64,000 nt of DNA, taken from contig CAVPQI010000003.1 of NCBI GenBank assembly GCA_963707515.1, positions 310,001-374,000 on the forward strand, in the 5' to 3' direction. Source of the stretch: Sva-07 sp963707515. GTDB taxonomy: Bacteria; Actinomycetota; Acidimicrobiia; Acidimicrobiales; Ilumatobacteraceae. Both the position numbers and the translations under genes were made by a program. How positions within the stretch are numbered: the stretch's first letter is position 1; each line of letters starts with the position of its first letter. The notes under the pieces are model-generated. The model had not been told where the DNA came from. It ran no database searches and saw nothing but the letters and a program-made list of their open reading frames with translations. This document shows positions 19,384 through 28,840 of this stretch, one piece after another.

Positions 19384-22300
19384 GTGATCGCCATCGCTGC
19401 CCATCCGGTGCTCGAGGCGTTCTCGCCGGCGGTCCGGGAATGGTTCGCGTCCTCGTTCCCGGAGCCGACGCCGCCCCAGGTGCAGGGATGGCCGCACATC
19501 GCCGCCGGCGAGCACACGTTGATCTGCGCTCCGACCGGGTCGGGCAAGACGCTGACCGCCTTCATGGCCTCGATCGACCGGCTGACCACCACGGCGCGGC
19601 CCGAGGACCGCGCCGTGCGCACGCGGGTGCTCTACATCTCGCCGCTGCGGGCGTTGGCGTTCGACATCGAGAAGAACCTCCGTTCCCCGCTGGTCGGCAT
19701 CGGCCTGGCGGCGGAACGCCTCGGCGAACCGTTCGTCGCTCCGGAGGTCGGCATGCGCACGGGCGACACGCCGGCCAACGACCGCCAGAAGCTGATCCGC
19801 CGGCCACCCGACCTGTTGATCACCACGCCCGAATCGCTGTACCTGATGCTCACGTCGTCGGCGCGCGAGACACTGGTCGGGGTCGAGACGGTGATCATCG
19901 ACGAGATCCACGCGATGGCGACCACCAAGCGCGGCGCCCACCTGATGCTCACGCTCGAGCGGCTCGAGGAGGTGACGGCGAGTCCGCCGCAACGGATCGG
20001 CCTGTCGGCCACGCAGCGTCCGCTCGAGGAGGTCGCGGAGTTCCTCGGGGGGTTCTCCGAGCCGGGCGTCAAGCGTCCGGTGCGGATCGTCGACGCCGGC
20101 ATCCGCAAGCCGCTGGAGGTCGAGGTCGTGATCCCCATCGAGGACATGTCGACGCTCGGCCAGAAGGTCGTCGAGCTGACACCCGGTCCGGCCACGTCGG
20201 CGCTCACCGAGCGACGCACGTCGATCTGGCCGAGCATCTATCCGGAGATCCTCACCCGCATCCTCGCCAACCGCTCGACGATCATCTTCTGCAACGCCCG
20301 GCGGTCGGCGGAGCGGCTCGCCGCCAAGCTCAACGAGCTGTACGACGAACGCCGTTGGGGTACCGGCGACGACATCGACCGCATGTTCCGCGAGGAGGCC
20401 GAGCGAGCCGCGCAGGTCGAGGGCGCGGCGGCCGGTCTGCCCTCGGGGGACGGGGCCGGACGCGCCGGGCTGCCCGTCGGGGACGGGGCCGGACGCGCCG
20501 GGCTGCCCTCGGGTGACGGGGCCGGACGCGCCGGGCTGCCCGTCGGGGACGGGGCGGCACGGGCGGGGGAGCAGGGGGACGGGCCCCTCGTGATGGCGCA
20601 CCACGGATCGCTGGCGCGCGAGCAGCGGATCGTCATCGAGGACCGCTTGAAGCGCGGTGAGCTCCGAGCGATCGTCGCCACCTCGTCGCTCGAGCTGGGG
20701 ATCGACATGGGTGCCGTCGACCTGGTCATCCAGGTCGAGTCCCCCGGTGCGGTGAGCCGCGGGCTGCAGCGCATCGGCCGCGCCGGGCACTCGGTGGGCG
20801 AACCGTCGCGGGGGTCGATCTTTCCCAAGCACCGCGGCGACCTGATCGAGGCGGCGATCGTCACCCGTCGCATGGTCGACGGCCAGATCGAGTCGACCCG
20901 CTACCTGCGCTCGCCGCTCGATGTCTTGTTGCAACAGATCGTCGCGGACGTCGCCGTGCTCGGTGACACGACGGTCGGCGAGCTGGCGGCGATGGTTCGG
21001 CGATGCGCCAGCTTCGCCCAGATCTCCGACGAGTTGCTGACCAACTGCCTCGACCTGCTCTCCGGTCGCTACCCGAGCGAGGAGTTCTCCGAGCTGCGGC
21101 CCCGTCTCGTCTGGGATCGCCTCACCGACACGCTCCGCGCCCGCGACGGATCGAAGCGCCTGGCGGTCACGTCGGGTGGCACGATCCCCGATCGCGGGCT
21201 GTTCGGCGTGTTCCTTCCCGACGGCACCCGCGTCGGCGAACTCGACGAGGAGATGGTCTACGAGAGCCGGCCGGGCGAGACGTTCATTCTCGGAGCGTCG
21301 ACGTGGCGCATCGAGGACATCACGTTCGAGCGGGTCACCGTCTCGCCGGCGCCGGGTCAGCCGGGCAAGATGCCGTTCTGGCACGGCGACCGTCCCGGGC
21401 GCCCGCTCGAGCTCGGACGGGCACTCGGCGCGTTCGTGCGCGAGATCCGTGACCTCGACGAGCGGGGGGCGATCGAACGGCTGATGCACCACTACGCCCT
21501 CGATGCGTTCGCGGCGAGCAACGTCGTGCAGTACCTGGCGGAGCAGTCCGAGGCCACCGGGGCGGTGCCCGACGACCGCACGATCGTCGTCGAGCGGTTC
21601 CAGGACGAGATCGGCGATTGGCGAGTGTGCATCCTCAGCCCGTTCGGCACGCCGGTGCACGCGCCGTGGGCGATGGCCATCGAACATCGCCTGATGGAGC
21701 GATACGACATGCCGGTCGAGACGATGTGGGGCGACGACGGCATCGTCGTGCGGCTCCCCGAGTCGGCGGCCGAGCTGCCACTCGACGCGCTGCTCGTCGA
21801 GCCGGAGGAGATCGACGAGCTGGTCGTGGCGAAGTTGCCGCAGACGTCGTTGTTCTCCGCCCGCTTCCGCGAGTGCGCCGGCCGGGCACTCCTGCTGCCC
21901 CGTCGCCGCCCGGATCGGCGCACCCCGCTGTGGCAGCAACGCCAGCGGGCCGCCGACCTGCTGGCGGTCGCCGCCAAGTACCCGACGTTCCCGATCCTGC
22001 TGGAGACGTCGCGCGAGTGCCTGCAAGATGTGTTCGACGTGCCGGCGCTGCGCGAGGTCCTCGGCCAGCTGCAGTCGCGGGCGGTGCGCGTCGTCAGCGT
22101 CGACACCGGCCACGCCAGTCCGATGGCGTCGAGCCTGTTGTTCAACTGGATCGCTGCCTACATGTACGAAGGCGACGCCCCGCTCGCCGAGCGGCGGGCG
22201 GCGGCTCTGGCCCTCGACCGCGACCTGTTGCGCGATCTGCTCGGGGCCGAGGAGCTGCGCGAGTTGCTCGATGCCGACGTGCTCGCCGATGTCGAGCTCG

Positions 22301-24121
22301 AGCTGCAGTGTCTCACCGAGGGGCGCCGAGCTCGTTCGGCCGACGAGTTGCACGACGTGTTCCGCCGGGTCGGCGACCTCACCCTCGACGAGATCGACCT
22401 CCGTTGCGGGCCTGACGATGCCGGCACGTCACACGCCAAGGTGTGGCTCGAAACGCTGCTCGGGGCGAAGCGGGTGATCGAGGTCGTGCTCGGCGGCGAG
22501 ACCCGCTACGCGGCGGCCGAGGATGCGGCGATGTTGCGCGATGCGTTCGGTTGTTCGCTGCCGCTCGGGCTGCCGCGTGCGTTCACCGAACCGATCGCCC
22601 GTCCGCTGGAGGTCGCTGTCGGTCGCTACGCCCGCACCCATGGCCCGTTCCTCACCGTCGAGGTCGCCCGCCGCTTCGGTGCGCCGGCCGAGCGGATCGC
22701 CGGGGCGCTGGCCGCCCTTGAGGGAGCCGAGCGCCTGGTGGTCGGCGAATTCCGGCCCGAGGGCGTGAGCCGCGAGTTCTGCGATGTCGACGTGCTGCGC
22801 CAGCTCCGGCGGCGATCGCTGGCCGCGCTGCGTTCGCGAGGTGGCGCCCGTCGAGCAGGACGCCCTCGCCCGCTTCGTCACCGCCTGGCACGCGATCCCG
22901 GCCGGTCGGCGCGGGCTCGATGCCCTGGTGGAGTCGCTCGGTCTGCTGTCGGGGGCGGCGCTCGTCGCCTCGACGATCGAGCGCGACATCCTGCCGGTGC
23001 GCATCGTCAACTACCGCCCGACGATGCTCGATGAGCTCTGCACCGCGGGTGAGGTCGTCTGGGTCGGCGCCGGCGGGCTGGGTGCACGTGACGGCCGCGT
23101 CCGTCTGTGCTTCGCCGACCAGCTGCCGCTGTTGGCGCCCGGATGGGAGCGCGGCGATCCGCTCGACGGCGAGCTCCACGGCGCCATCCGCGTGCACCTT
23201 GCGGCGCAGGGTGCCTGCTTCTGGAGCCAGCTGCGCGGTGCGTCGCCCGGTGTGTCCGACGACGAGCTGCTCGCCGCCCTGTGGGACCTCGTGTGGGCGG
23301 GCGAGGTGACCAACGACTCACTGGCACCGCTGCGCGCCGTGCTCTCGGGGGCCAAGACGCGGCCGGGATCGCAACGTCCCACCCCCGGTTTTCGTGCACG
23401 ACCACGGCCGGGCCGGCTGACGCGCATCGGCCCGCCCGCCGGGCAGGGTCGCTGGAGCCTCGTGGCGCCGCTGCTCGAACCGCCGCCGACGCCGACGGAG
23501 TCGGCCCACGCGTTGGCGATGCAGATGGTCGAGCGGTACGGCGTGGTCACGCGCGAAGCGGTTCTCGCCGAGGGGCTCGTCGGCGGCTTCACGTCGGTGT
23601 ACGGCGTGCTGAAGGTGCTCGAGGAGCGCGGCCAGGTGCGCCGGGGGTACTTCGTCGACGGGCTCGGTGCGGCCCAGTTCGCGATGCCGGGTGCCGTCGA
23701 TCGCCTGCGGTCGGCACGCGACACGCCTGACCCGCTGCTGCGCCCGGAGGACCTGCCCGACCCAGTGGTGCTGGCCTCGACCGATCCGGCCCAGCCGTAC
23801 GGTGCGGTGTTGTCGTGGCCCGACAGCGCGGGTCGTCCGGCACGCACCGCGTCGTCGGTCGTCGTCCTGCGTGCCGGGAAGGTGCTCGCCTGGTACGACC
23901 GTCGCGGCCACCACCTGGTGACGTTCCCCGAGTCGTTCGTCGACCCGACCTGGTGCCGTGCGCTGATCGACCTGGCCCATGCCGGGCGGGCGAAGACGGT
24001 CGAGATCCGCAAGATCGACGGCGCCACCCTCGCCTCGCCCGACGCCCCCGCGGGCGTCGTCGAGATGCTCCGCGCCGCCGGCTTCAGCGACGGCTACCGC
24101 GGCCTCGTCGCCCCCCGCTGA
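19384..24121 (+). CDS. lhr: Lhr-type ATP-dependent helicase, frameshifted
   Basis: Large DNA repair helicase, about 1580 residues when the two frames are joined, similar to mycobacterial Lhr. GTG at 19384 starts MIAIAAHPVLEAFSPAVREW. Motifs include Walker A APTGSGKTLTAF, DEIH in VIIDEIHAMATTK, SAT in GLSATQRPLEEVAE, and helicase-C ATSSLELGIDMGAVDLVIQ with LQRIGRAGHSVG. The long C-terminal half, typical of Lhr, follows. The frame slips by one base near 22840: LRQLRRRSLAALR leads into REVAPVEQDALARF. An unusual insert of four 11-residue repeats sits between the two RecA domains. The gene is alone on its strand, with repeat arrays at both ends. Confidence 0.9.
20437..20568 (+). repeat. Four 33-bp in-frame repeats inside lhr
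   Basis: Units at 20437, 20470, 20503 and 20536 encode GLPSGDGAGRA or GLPVGDGAGRA, alternating Ser and Val so that the higher-order unit is 66 bp. They fall just before the helicase-C motif MAHHGSLAREQR, where Lhr proteins have a variable loop. The core DNA word (from TGCCCGTCGGGGACGGGG) also occurs, inverted, at 32452-32476 and in diverged form at 40058-40147. Confidence 0.93.
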
Positions 24122-24129
24122 CGCCGCGC

Positions 24130-24248
24130 TTCTGTGTCAGCGACAACGTTGGGTGTCGGTGTTTGTGCTGACGCTGAGCGTCGTTTGCCGGGCACGCCGG
24201 TTCTGTGTCAGCGACAACGTTGGATGTCGGTGTTTGTGCTGACGCTGA
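24130..24248. repeat. Doublet of 48-bp repeats after lhr
   Basis: Copies at 24130-24177 and 24201-24248 differ at one position. Each starts TTCTGTGTCAGCGACAACG and ends GCTGACGCTGA; TCAGCG and CGCTGA are inverted arms and an AACGTT palindrome lies between. The spacing, 71 bases start to start, is nearly the same as in the 17.2-kb doublet. They lie between the convergent lhr and TetR genes. Confidence 0.92.
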
Positions 24249-24274
24249 ACGGGAGCGTGAGCAGCGTGCGGGGG

Positions 24275-24862
24275 TCAGGGGGCGGGGTGGACGGCGCGGA
24301 GGCCGGCCCAGGCGAGGTCGCTGACGACCTTGGCGATCTCGTCGGGGTCGAACTCGTCGCCGCGCTCGACGAGCAGGCGGCTGGCGCCCTCGGCGAGGCC
24401 GACCAGGGCGTGGGCCAGCGTCGTGCGGTGGGCGACGTCGATGTCGACGGCGATCAGCGGGGCGATGGCGGCGGCCGCCTGGGCGGTGATGCGCTGGACG
24501 GCGGCGTTGAACTCGTCGTCGCGGCGGGTGCCCGACCCGAACAGGAAGCGGAACGCGTCGTGGTCGTCGGCGACCCAGCGGAAGTAGGCGCGGAACCCGA
24601 GTTCGGTCTGCGACTTGCCGTCGGTGGCCTCGACGACCGCCTTGGTGATCGAGCCGATCAGGCGCTCGCCGACATCGTCGATGAGCGCCTGGTAGAGGTC
24701 TCGCTTGGAGTCGAAGTGCTGGTACAGCACGGGTTTGGTGACCCCGACCGCCTCGGCGACCTCGTTCATCGACGCCCCGTGGAATCCCGACGAGGCGAAC
24801 ACCTGGAGGGCGATCTCGAGAATCTGTTCGCGACGTGCGGGAGCGGAGAGACGGGTGGACAT
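24275..24862 (-). CDS. TetR-family transcriptional regulator
   Basis: Repressor-type regulator of 195 residues. The ATG at 24862 (MSTRLSAPARREQILEIALQ) places the helix-turn-helix where expected: ASMNEVAEAVGVTKPVLYQHFDSKRDL in two stretches of the N-terminal 60 residues. The longer open frame upstream has no family character. The C-terminal ligand domain (FRFLFGSGTRRDDEF) is common in regulators of lipid metabolism in actinobacteria, but the ligand is unknown. It is followed upstream by a small membrane protein on the same strand and faces the end of lhr. Confidence 0.9.
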   Translation of the reverse strand: MSTRLSAPARREQILEIALQVFASSGFHGASMNEVAEAVGVTKPVLYQHFDSKRDLYQALIDDVGERLIGSITKAVVEATDGKSQTELGFRAYFRWVADDHDAFRFLFGSGTRRDDEFNAAVQRITAQAAAAIAPLIAVDIDVAHRTTLAHALVGLAEGASRLLVERGDEFDPDEIAKVVSDLAWAGLRAVHPAP

Positions 24863-24908
24863 CAGGGTTCGGAGCGTAATTGGCGATCGGCGGAGGCGCC
24901 CACCGACG

Positions 24909-25190
24909 TCAGAAGCCGCGCTCGCGGTCGTCGCGCTCGGCAGCCTTGACGGCGTAGCCGAGGATGATCGACGGTGCCAGCAGCGCACAGCCGATGACGA
25001 AGGCGACGATCACCAGCGTCGCCATCGTCGAGGAGAACCCGACGGCGAAGGCGATGAAGAACAGCGCCATGGCGACGGCGACGAACAGGTAGCCGATGCG
25101 GTTGGCGAGCAACGTCCACCTGGCCACTTGGGCTCGGCGGACGCGGACGGGGTCGGGGGAGCCTTGGGTGGCGGAACCGGGGTTCGACAT
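24909..25190 (-). CDS. Small two-helix membrane protein
   Basis: A 93-residue protein with a charged N-terminal arm (RVRRAQVARWTLLANRIG) and two hydrophobic segments, LFVAVAMALFFIAFAVGF and ATLVIVAFVIGCALLAPSII, then a short charged tail KAAERDDRERGF. Small proteins of this layout are common near TetR genes in actinobacteria, but I cannot name the family. ATG at 25190. It lies 46 bases before the TetR start and is likely co-transcribed with it. Confidence 0.75.
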   Translation of the reverse strand: MSNPGSATQGSPDPVRVRRAQVARWTLLANRIGYLFVAVAMALFFIAFAVGFSSTMATLVIVAFVIGCALLAPSIILGYAVKAAERDDRERGF

Positions 25191-25201
25191 ACAGTCGGCT
25201 C

Positions 25202-25321
25202 ATGCTACGAGTCCCGCTCGGAGAGTCCCTCGGCGACCGCCCCGATCACGGCGACCGCCCCGATCGCGGCGGTCGGTTCGATCGTTCCGACCGCCACGTC
25301 GACGAGCGCGGATCGGCATGA
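25202..25321 (+). CDS. Possible 39-residue ORF coupled to enoyl-CoA hydratase
   Basis: A short frame starting MLRVPLGESLGDRPD and continuing Arg/Asp-rich. Its TGA overlaps the ATG of the downstream gene (ATGA), the coupling seen at many real gene pairs here. Low complexity and lack of any recognisable family keep confidence low. It could be a leader peptide or chance. Confidence 0.25.
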   Translation: MLRVPLGESLGDRPDHGDRPDRGGRFDRSDRHVDERGSA

Positions 25322-26057
25322 GCGTCGAGCTCACACGCGACGGTGCGGTCGTCGTCGTCACCCTCAACCGCCCGCAGCGGCGTAACGCGGTCGACCACGC
25401 GACGCTGCTGGCGCTGCGTGAGATCCAGGCCGACATCGCCGCCGGGGCTCCTCGCGAGACGCGTGTCATCGTGCTCACCGGGGCGCCGCCGGCATTCAGC
25501 GCCGGCGCCGACCTGGCGGGCGTGGAGGAGGCCGAGTTCGCCCGCGACCTGGGGATCGTGCTGCGTGGCTTCGGGCAGCTCCCGTTGCCGGTGATTGCCG
25601 CCATCGACGGTCCGGCGCTCGGTGCCGGCGCCAGCTCGCCGTCGCCGCCGACCTGCGGGTGGCGACCCCCGACTCGGTGATCGGCGTACCGGCCGCCAAG
25701 CTCGGCCTCGTCGTCGACCGCTGGACGGTCGCCCGGGTGGCCACCGAGCTGTCGCCGCCGATCGCCCGGGCGATGCTGCTGACGGCGCAGACCTACACCG
25801 GCGCCCAGCTCCACGTCACCGGCGGCGTGCACCGCCTCGGCGGCGTCGACGAGGCGGTGGCGTGGGCGCACGAGATCGCCCAGCTGGCCCCGCTGACGAT
25901 CGCCGGGCACAAGCTGGCGCTCGAGCGGGGCATCGCCGGACTTCCCGACGACGACGAGGTCGAAGCGGCGCGGCGGCGGGCCTGGGCGAGCGACGACGCC
26001 CGTGAGGGTCGCACGGCGTTCATGGAGAAGCGCCCGGCACGCTTCACCGGCAACTGA
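25318..26057 (+). CDS. Enoyl-CoA hydratase/isomerase family protein, frameshifted
   Basis: Crotonase-fold enzyme of about 246 residues, expected to hydrate or isomerise unsaturated acyl-CoA. ATG at 25318 gives MSVELTRDGAVVVVTLNRP. The oxyanion-hole region FSAGADL and GPALGAGA are present. The frame slips by one base near 25635, inside the conserved GPALGAG-AQLAVAADLRVA segment; the second frame continues ATPDSVIGVPAAKLGL. The usual catalytic Glu in the AFAxPEV region is not obvious, since the segment reads SVIGVPAAKLGLVVD. It may therefore be a variant crotonase. It could work with the ETF and acyl-CoA dehydrogenase encoded elsewhere in the window. Confidence 0.82.
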
Positions 26058-26082
26058 GCCGGGTCGGCCGCGACGCCCCTGC

Positions 26083-27227
26083 TCAGAGGTTGGGCGGCAG
26101 CAGCCGGTTGACGTTCTGGTAGAAGAAGTAGAGGCAGAACACGAACGGCACGGCGGCGGCGATCCACCCCACCCAGCGCCGTCCGACGAGCCGGCCGAGG
26201 GCGACCCCGCCGACGGCGATCGCCGCCAGCACCAGCCCCCAGAGGATGACCTGTGGCCACGCACCCGGGTCGCTGAACCACCCTTCGGAGAAGGCGTCGG
26301 CGATCTCGTCGTGCTCGGCGTCGATCGGGACGTCCGGCTCGGGTACGACGGAGTCGACCGGCGCCGATGCGCCCGGGACCGGCTCGCCGGGCACCGTGTC
26401 GGCGGTCTCGGTCGGCGTCGGCTCGACGGCCTGGGTGCGTCCGTAGTCGATGACGGCGCGCCCGGCCGGTGCCGACGACGCGGCGGCGTCGAAGTCGGCG
26501 AACACGACGATGCGATCACGCGCCGTCCACTTCGGGTGACACGACGTCAGGGTCAGTGTCGCCCGCGTCGGGTCGGTGGTGGCGACGACCCAGTAGTCGC
26601 TCGGGGTCACGATCTCCGTGCCGGTCACCCGGTACACGAACCGCCCGGCCGGGGTGGTCATGACGACCTCGTCGCCCGGTTGTAGCTGGTCGATGTCGAA
26701 GAAGGGCTGCCCGTACGTGGTGCGGTGGGCGGCGATCGCCGAGTTGCCGAGCTGGCCGGGGAGCGGCGTGTCGGGATAGTGGCCCGGGCCCTTCTTGAGG
26801 TCACCGGTCGACACGCCGGCGACGACGATCTTGTCGACGCCGATCGACGGCATCTCGATTCGGGCGATCGCATCGCCTTCGCTGAACGTCGGCAGCACCT
26901 GCTCGGGCGCCTGAGCGGCGGTCGTCGGGGGCCCGCTGGCGTCGGGCACGGACGCCGACGGCGCCGAGCCGGGTGTCGAGCTGGTGGCGAGTCGGACGGT
27001 GTCGGGGCGGCCGTCGTCGGGGTCCCGCCGAGCAGGTCCTCGAACTCGCTCTCCAGCTGGCTCTGGGCGCGGGCAGTTTCGATGCCGGTGCCCCACAGCT
27101 GATAGGCGACGAAGCCGAACATCAGCAGTCCGATGGTGATCAGCGTCTTGCCGAGGCCCCCGACCCACCAGCGCCAGTCGCCGAACCGCGACGGCGCACG
27201 GGTGGTGTCGGCGGTGGCCGGCGACAT
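26083..27227 (-). CDS. Class E sortase with terminal membrane helices, frameshifted
   Basis: Second sortase of the window, about 380 residues. The ATG at 27227 (MSPATADTTRAPSRF) precedes a signal-anchor helix TLITIGLLMFGFVAYQLWG. The frame slips by one base somewhere in the Pro/Thr-rich linker, around 26960-27010. The catalytic domain shows His (IAAHRTTYGQP), Cys (TLTSCHPKW) and Arg (ARDRIVVFADF). After a Pro/Glu/Asp-rich spacer two more hydrophobic segments follow (VILWGLVLAAIAVGGVAL; IAAAVPFVFCLYFFY). An alternative ATG at 27392 would overlap the divergent ccmA start head-on and leave no promoter room. It differs from the 7.7-kb sortase by its membrane tail. Confidence 0.85.
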
Positions 27228-27390
27228 CGCCGCGCCGCCGTCATTGGCGGTCGGGGCGCCGTGATCGGGCGCCGTCGAGGGGTCGTCCGCATCCGGCACG
27301 ACGCCCGACGCTAGCTGCCCGGTCGGCGCCTCGGATCGCGACTCGGGCGGAGCGCGGCCGCGCACGAATCCGGCCGTAGCGTGGTCGGCC

Positions 27391-28080
27391 ATGCCGTCGC
27401 CGGTGATCGAGCTCGAGGACGCGGTCGCCGTGCTCGGGGCGTTCCCGGCGCTCGCGGGGGCGTCGTTGCGTGTCGAACAGGGCGAGATCGTGTTGCTGCG
27501 GGGGCCGAACGGCGCCGGGAAGACGACGTTGCTGCGGCTGTGCGCCGGGCTCGTCCCGCTCGTGCGAGGCAGTGGGCACGTGCTCGGTCTCGACCTCACC
27601 GTCGACCGCGAGGAGATCCGCCGCTCGGTCGGGCTGCTGGGGCACCACAACGGGCTCTACCTCGACCTCACCGTGGACGAGAACGTCCGCTTCTGGGGGG
27701 CCACCGTCGGTGCCACCCCCGATGAGCTGCGGGCGGCGAAGTCGCTGGTCGGCATCGCCGAGCGCATCGAGACCGTCGCCGTCCGGCGCCTGTCGGCGGG
27801 TCAGAAGCGGCGGACCGCGCTGGCCTGCCTGATCGCCCGTCGGGCTCGGCTGTGGCTGCTCGACGAGCCGCACGCCGGCCTCGACGCCACCGCCCGCGAC
27901 GACCTCGACGACATGCTCCGCCGTGCCGCGGGCTCCGGCGCGACGGTGATCGTCGCCAGCCACGAGCTCGAACGCGCCGGGTCGCTGGCGACGCGCTCCG
28001 TCGACGTCGTCGCCGGCCGGATCGTCCCCGCTCCCACGCCGGTGCACGAGGCGATCGACGACGCGGAGATCGACGGATGA
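27391..28080 (+). CDS. ccmA: Haem exporter ATP-binding protein CcmA
   Basis: ATPase subunit of the CcmABCD complex that releases holo-CcmE during cytochrome c maturation; 229 residues. Walker A is GPNGAGKTTLLRL, the signature is LSAGQKRRTALA, and Walker B is LWLLDEPHAGLD, a typical CcmA form. It opens the plus-strand ccm cluster. Its stop overlaps the ccmB start (ATGA), so the two are translationally coupled. The divergent sortase start at 27227 leaves 163 bases for promoters. Confidence 0.9.
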   Translation: MPSPVIELEDAVAVLGAFPALAGASLRVEQGEIVLLRGPNGAGKTTLLRLCAGLVPLVRGSGHVLGLDLTVDREEIRRSVGLLGHHNGLYLDLTVDENVRFWGATVGATPDELRAAKSLVGIAERIETVAVRRLSAGQKRRTALACLIARRARLWLLDEPHAGLDATARDDLDDMLRRAAGSGATVIVASHELERAGSLATRSVDVVAGRIVPAPTPVHEAIDDAEIDG

Positions 28081-28760
28081 AGCTCTGGCGGATCGTGCGG
28101 TTGATCGCCGCCAAGGACCTGCGCATCGAGTGGAACAGCCGCGTGCTGATCAACCAGGTGGTGCCGTTCGCCGCGGTGACGATGATCATCTTTGCCTTCG
28201 CCCTCGACGCCGACAGCGTGCTCGAGCGGGTCGCGCCCGGACTCGTCTGGCTGGCGACGATGTTCAGCCTGTTGCTCCTGGTGCAGCGTTCGTTCGCCAT
28301 CGAAGCCGACGACGGGGCGCTCGACGCCTTGCGCGTGGCCGGCGTCGACGCCCGGGCGATCTACCTCGGCAAAGCGCTCGGGCTGGTCGTGCAGCTGCTG
28401 GTCCTCGAAGTCGTGCTGCTCGTGGCGGCGATCGTGCTGTTCCGCCAGACCGTGCCGCTCGACGGCGCTGTGCTCCTCGTCACGACCTTGCTCCTCGCGA
28501 CCGTTGGATTGGCCGCGGTCGGTACGCTGTACGGTGGCCTAGCCGCTGGGTTCAGGGGCCGCGAGACGTTGCTCCCGCTGCTCACGCTCCCGGCGGTGGC
28601 GCCCGTCCTGATCGGAGCAACGCGAGCGGTGGAAGCAGCGCTCGGCACCGCAGGTGCGGTGGTGTCGGACGGCTGGTCCTGGGTGGGCCTGCTGGCCGTC
28701 TTCGCCGTCGCCTTCGGGGTCGGCGGATCGTTGGCATTTGGTCCGCTGATCGACGAATGA
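28077..28760 (+). CDS. ccmB: Haem exporter membrane protein CcmB
   Basis: Permease partner of CcmA, 227 residues with about six membrane helices. The N terminus MKLWRIVRLIAAKDLRIEW and the conserved ALDALRVAGVDARAIYLGK fit the family. The C terminus is VGLLAVFAVAFGVGGSLAF. The ATG overlaps the ccmA stop, and the stop overlaps a 27-codon ORF that leads to ccmC. Together with CcmC and the small CcmD-like protein it should form the membrane core that loads haem on CcmE. Confidence 0.9.
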   Translation: MKLWRIVRLIAAKDLRIEWNSRVLINQVVPFAAVTMIIFAFALDADSVLERVAPGLVWLATMFSLLLLVQRSFAIEADDGALDALRVAGVDARAIYLGKALGLVVQLLVLEVVLLVAAIVLFRQTVPLDGAVLLVTTLLLATVGLAAVGTLYGGLAAGFRGRETLLPLLTLPAVAPVLIGATRAVEAALGTAGAVVSDGWSWVGLLAVFAVAFGVGGSLAFGPLIDE

Positions 28761-28840
28761 TGGACTGGCAGCAGGGACGACCGCTCGGCGACACATGCCG
28801 ACGACCGTCACGAGATCGCACGGTGAAGGAACGCCCATGA
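28757..28840 (+). CDS. Possible 27-residue coupling ORF between ccmB and ccmC
   Basis: The frame MMDWQQGRPLGDTCRRPSRD ends after VKERP. Its ATG overlaps the ccmB stop as ATGA, and its TGA overlaps the ccmC ATG as ATGA, so it would couple the two genes exactly. No family is recognised. The double overlap argues for translation, while the short charged sequence argues that any product may not matter. Confidence 0.3.
   Translation: MMDWQQGRPLGDTCRRPSRDRTVKERP

Noticed and set aside
17217..24248. CRISPR array
   Set aside because: Repeats occur in pairs or tandem without unique spacers of regular length, and no cas gene is present.
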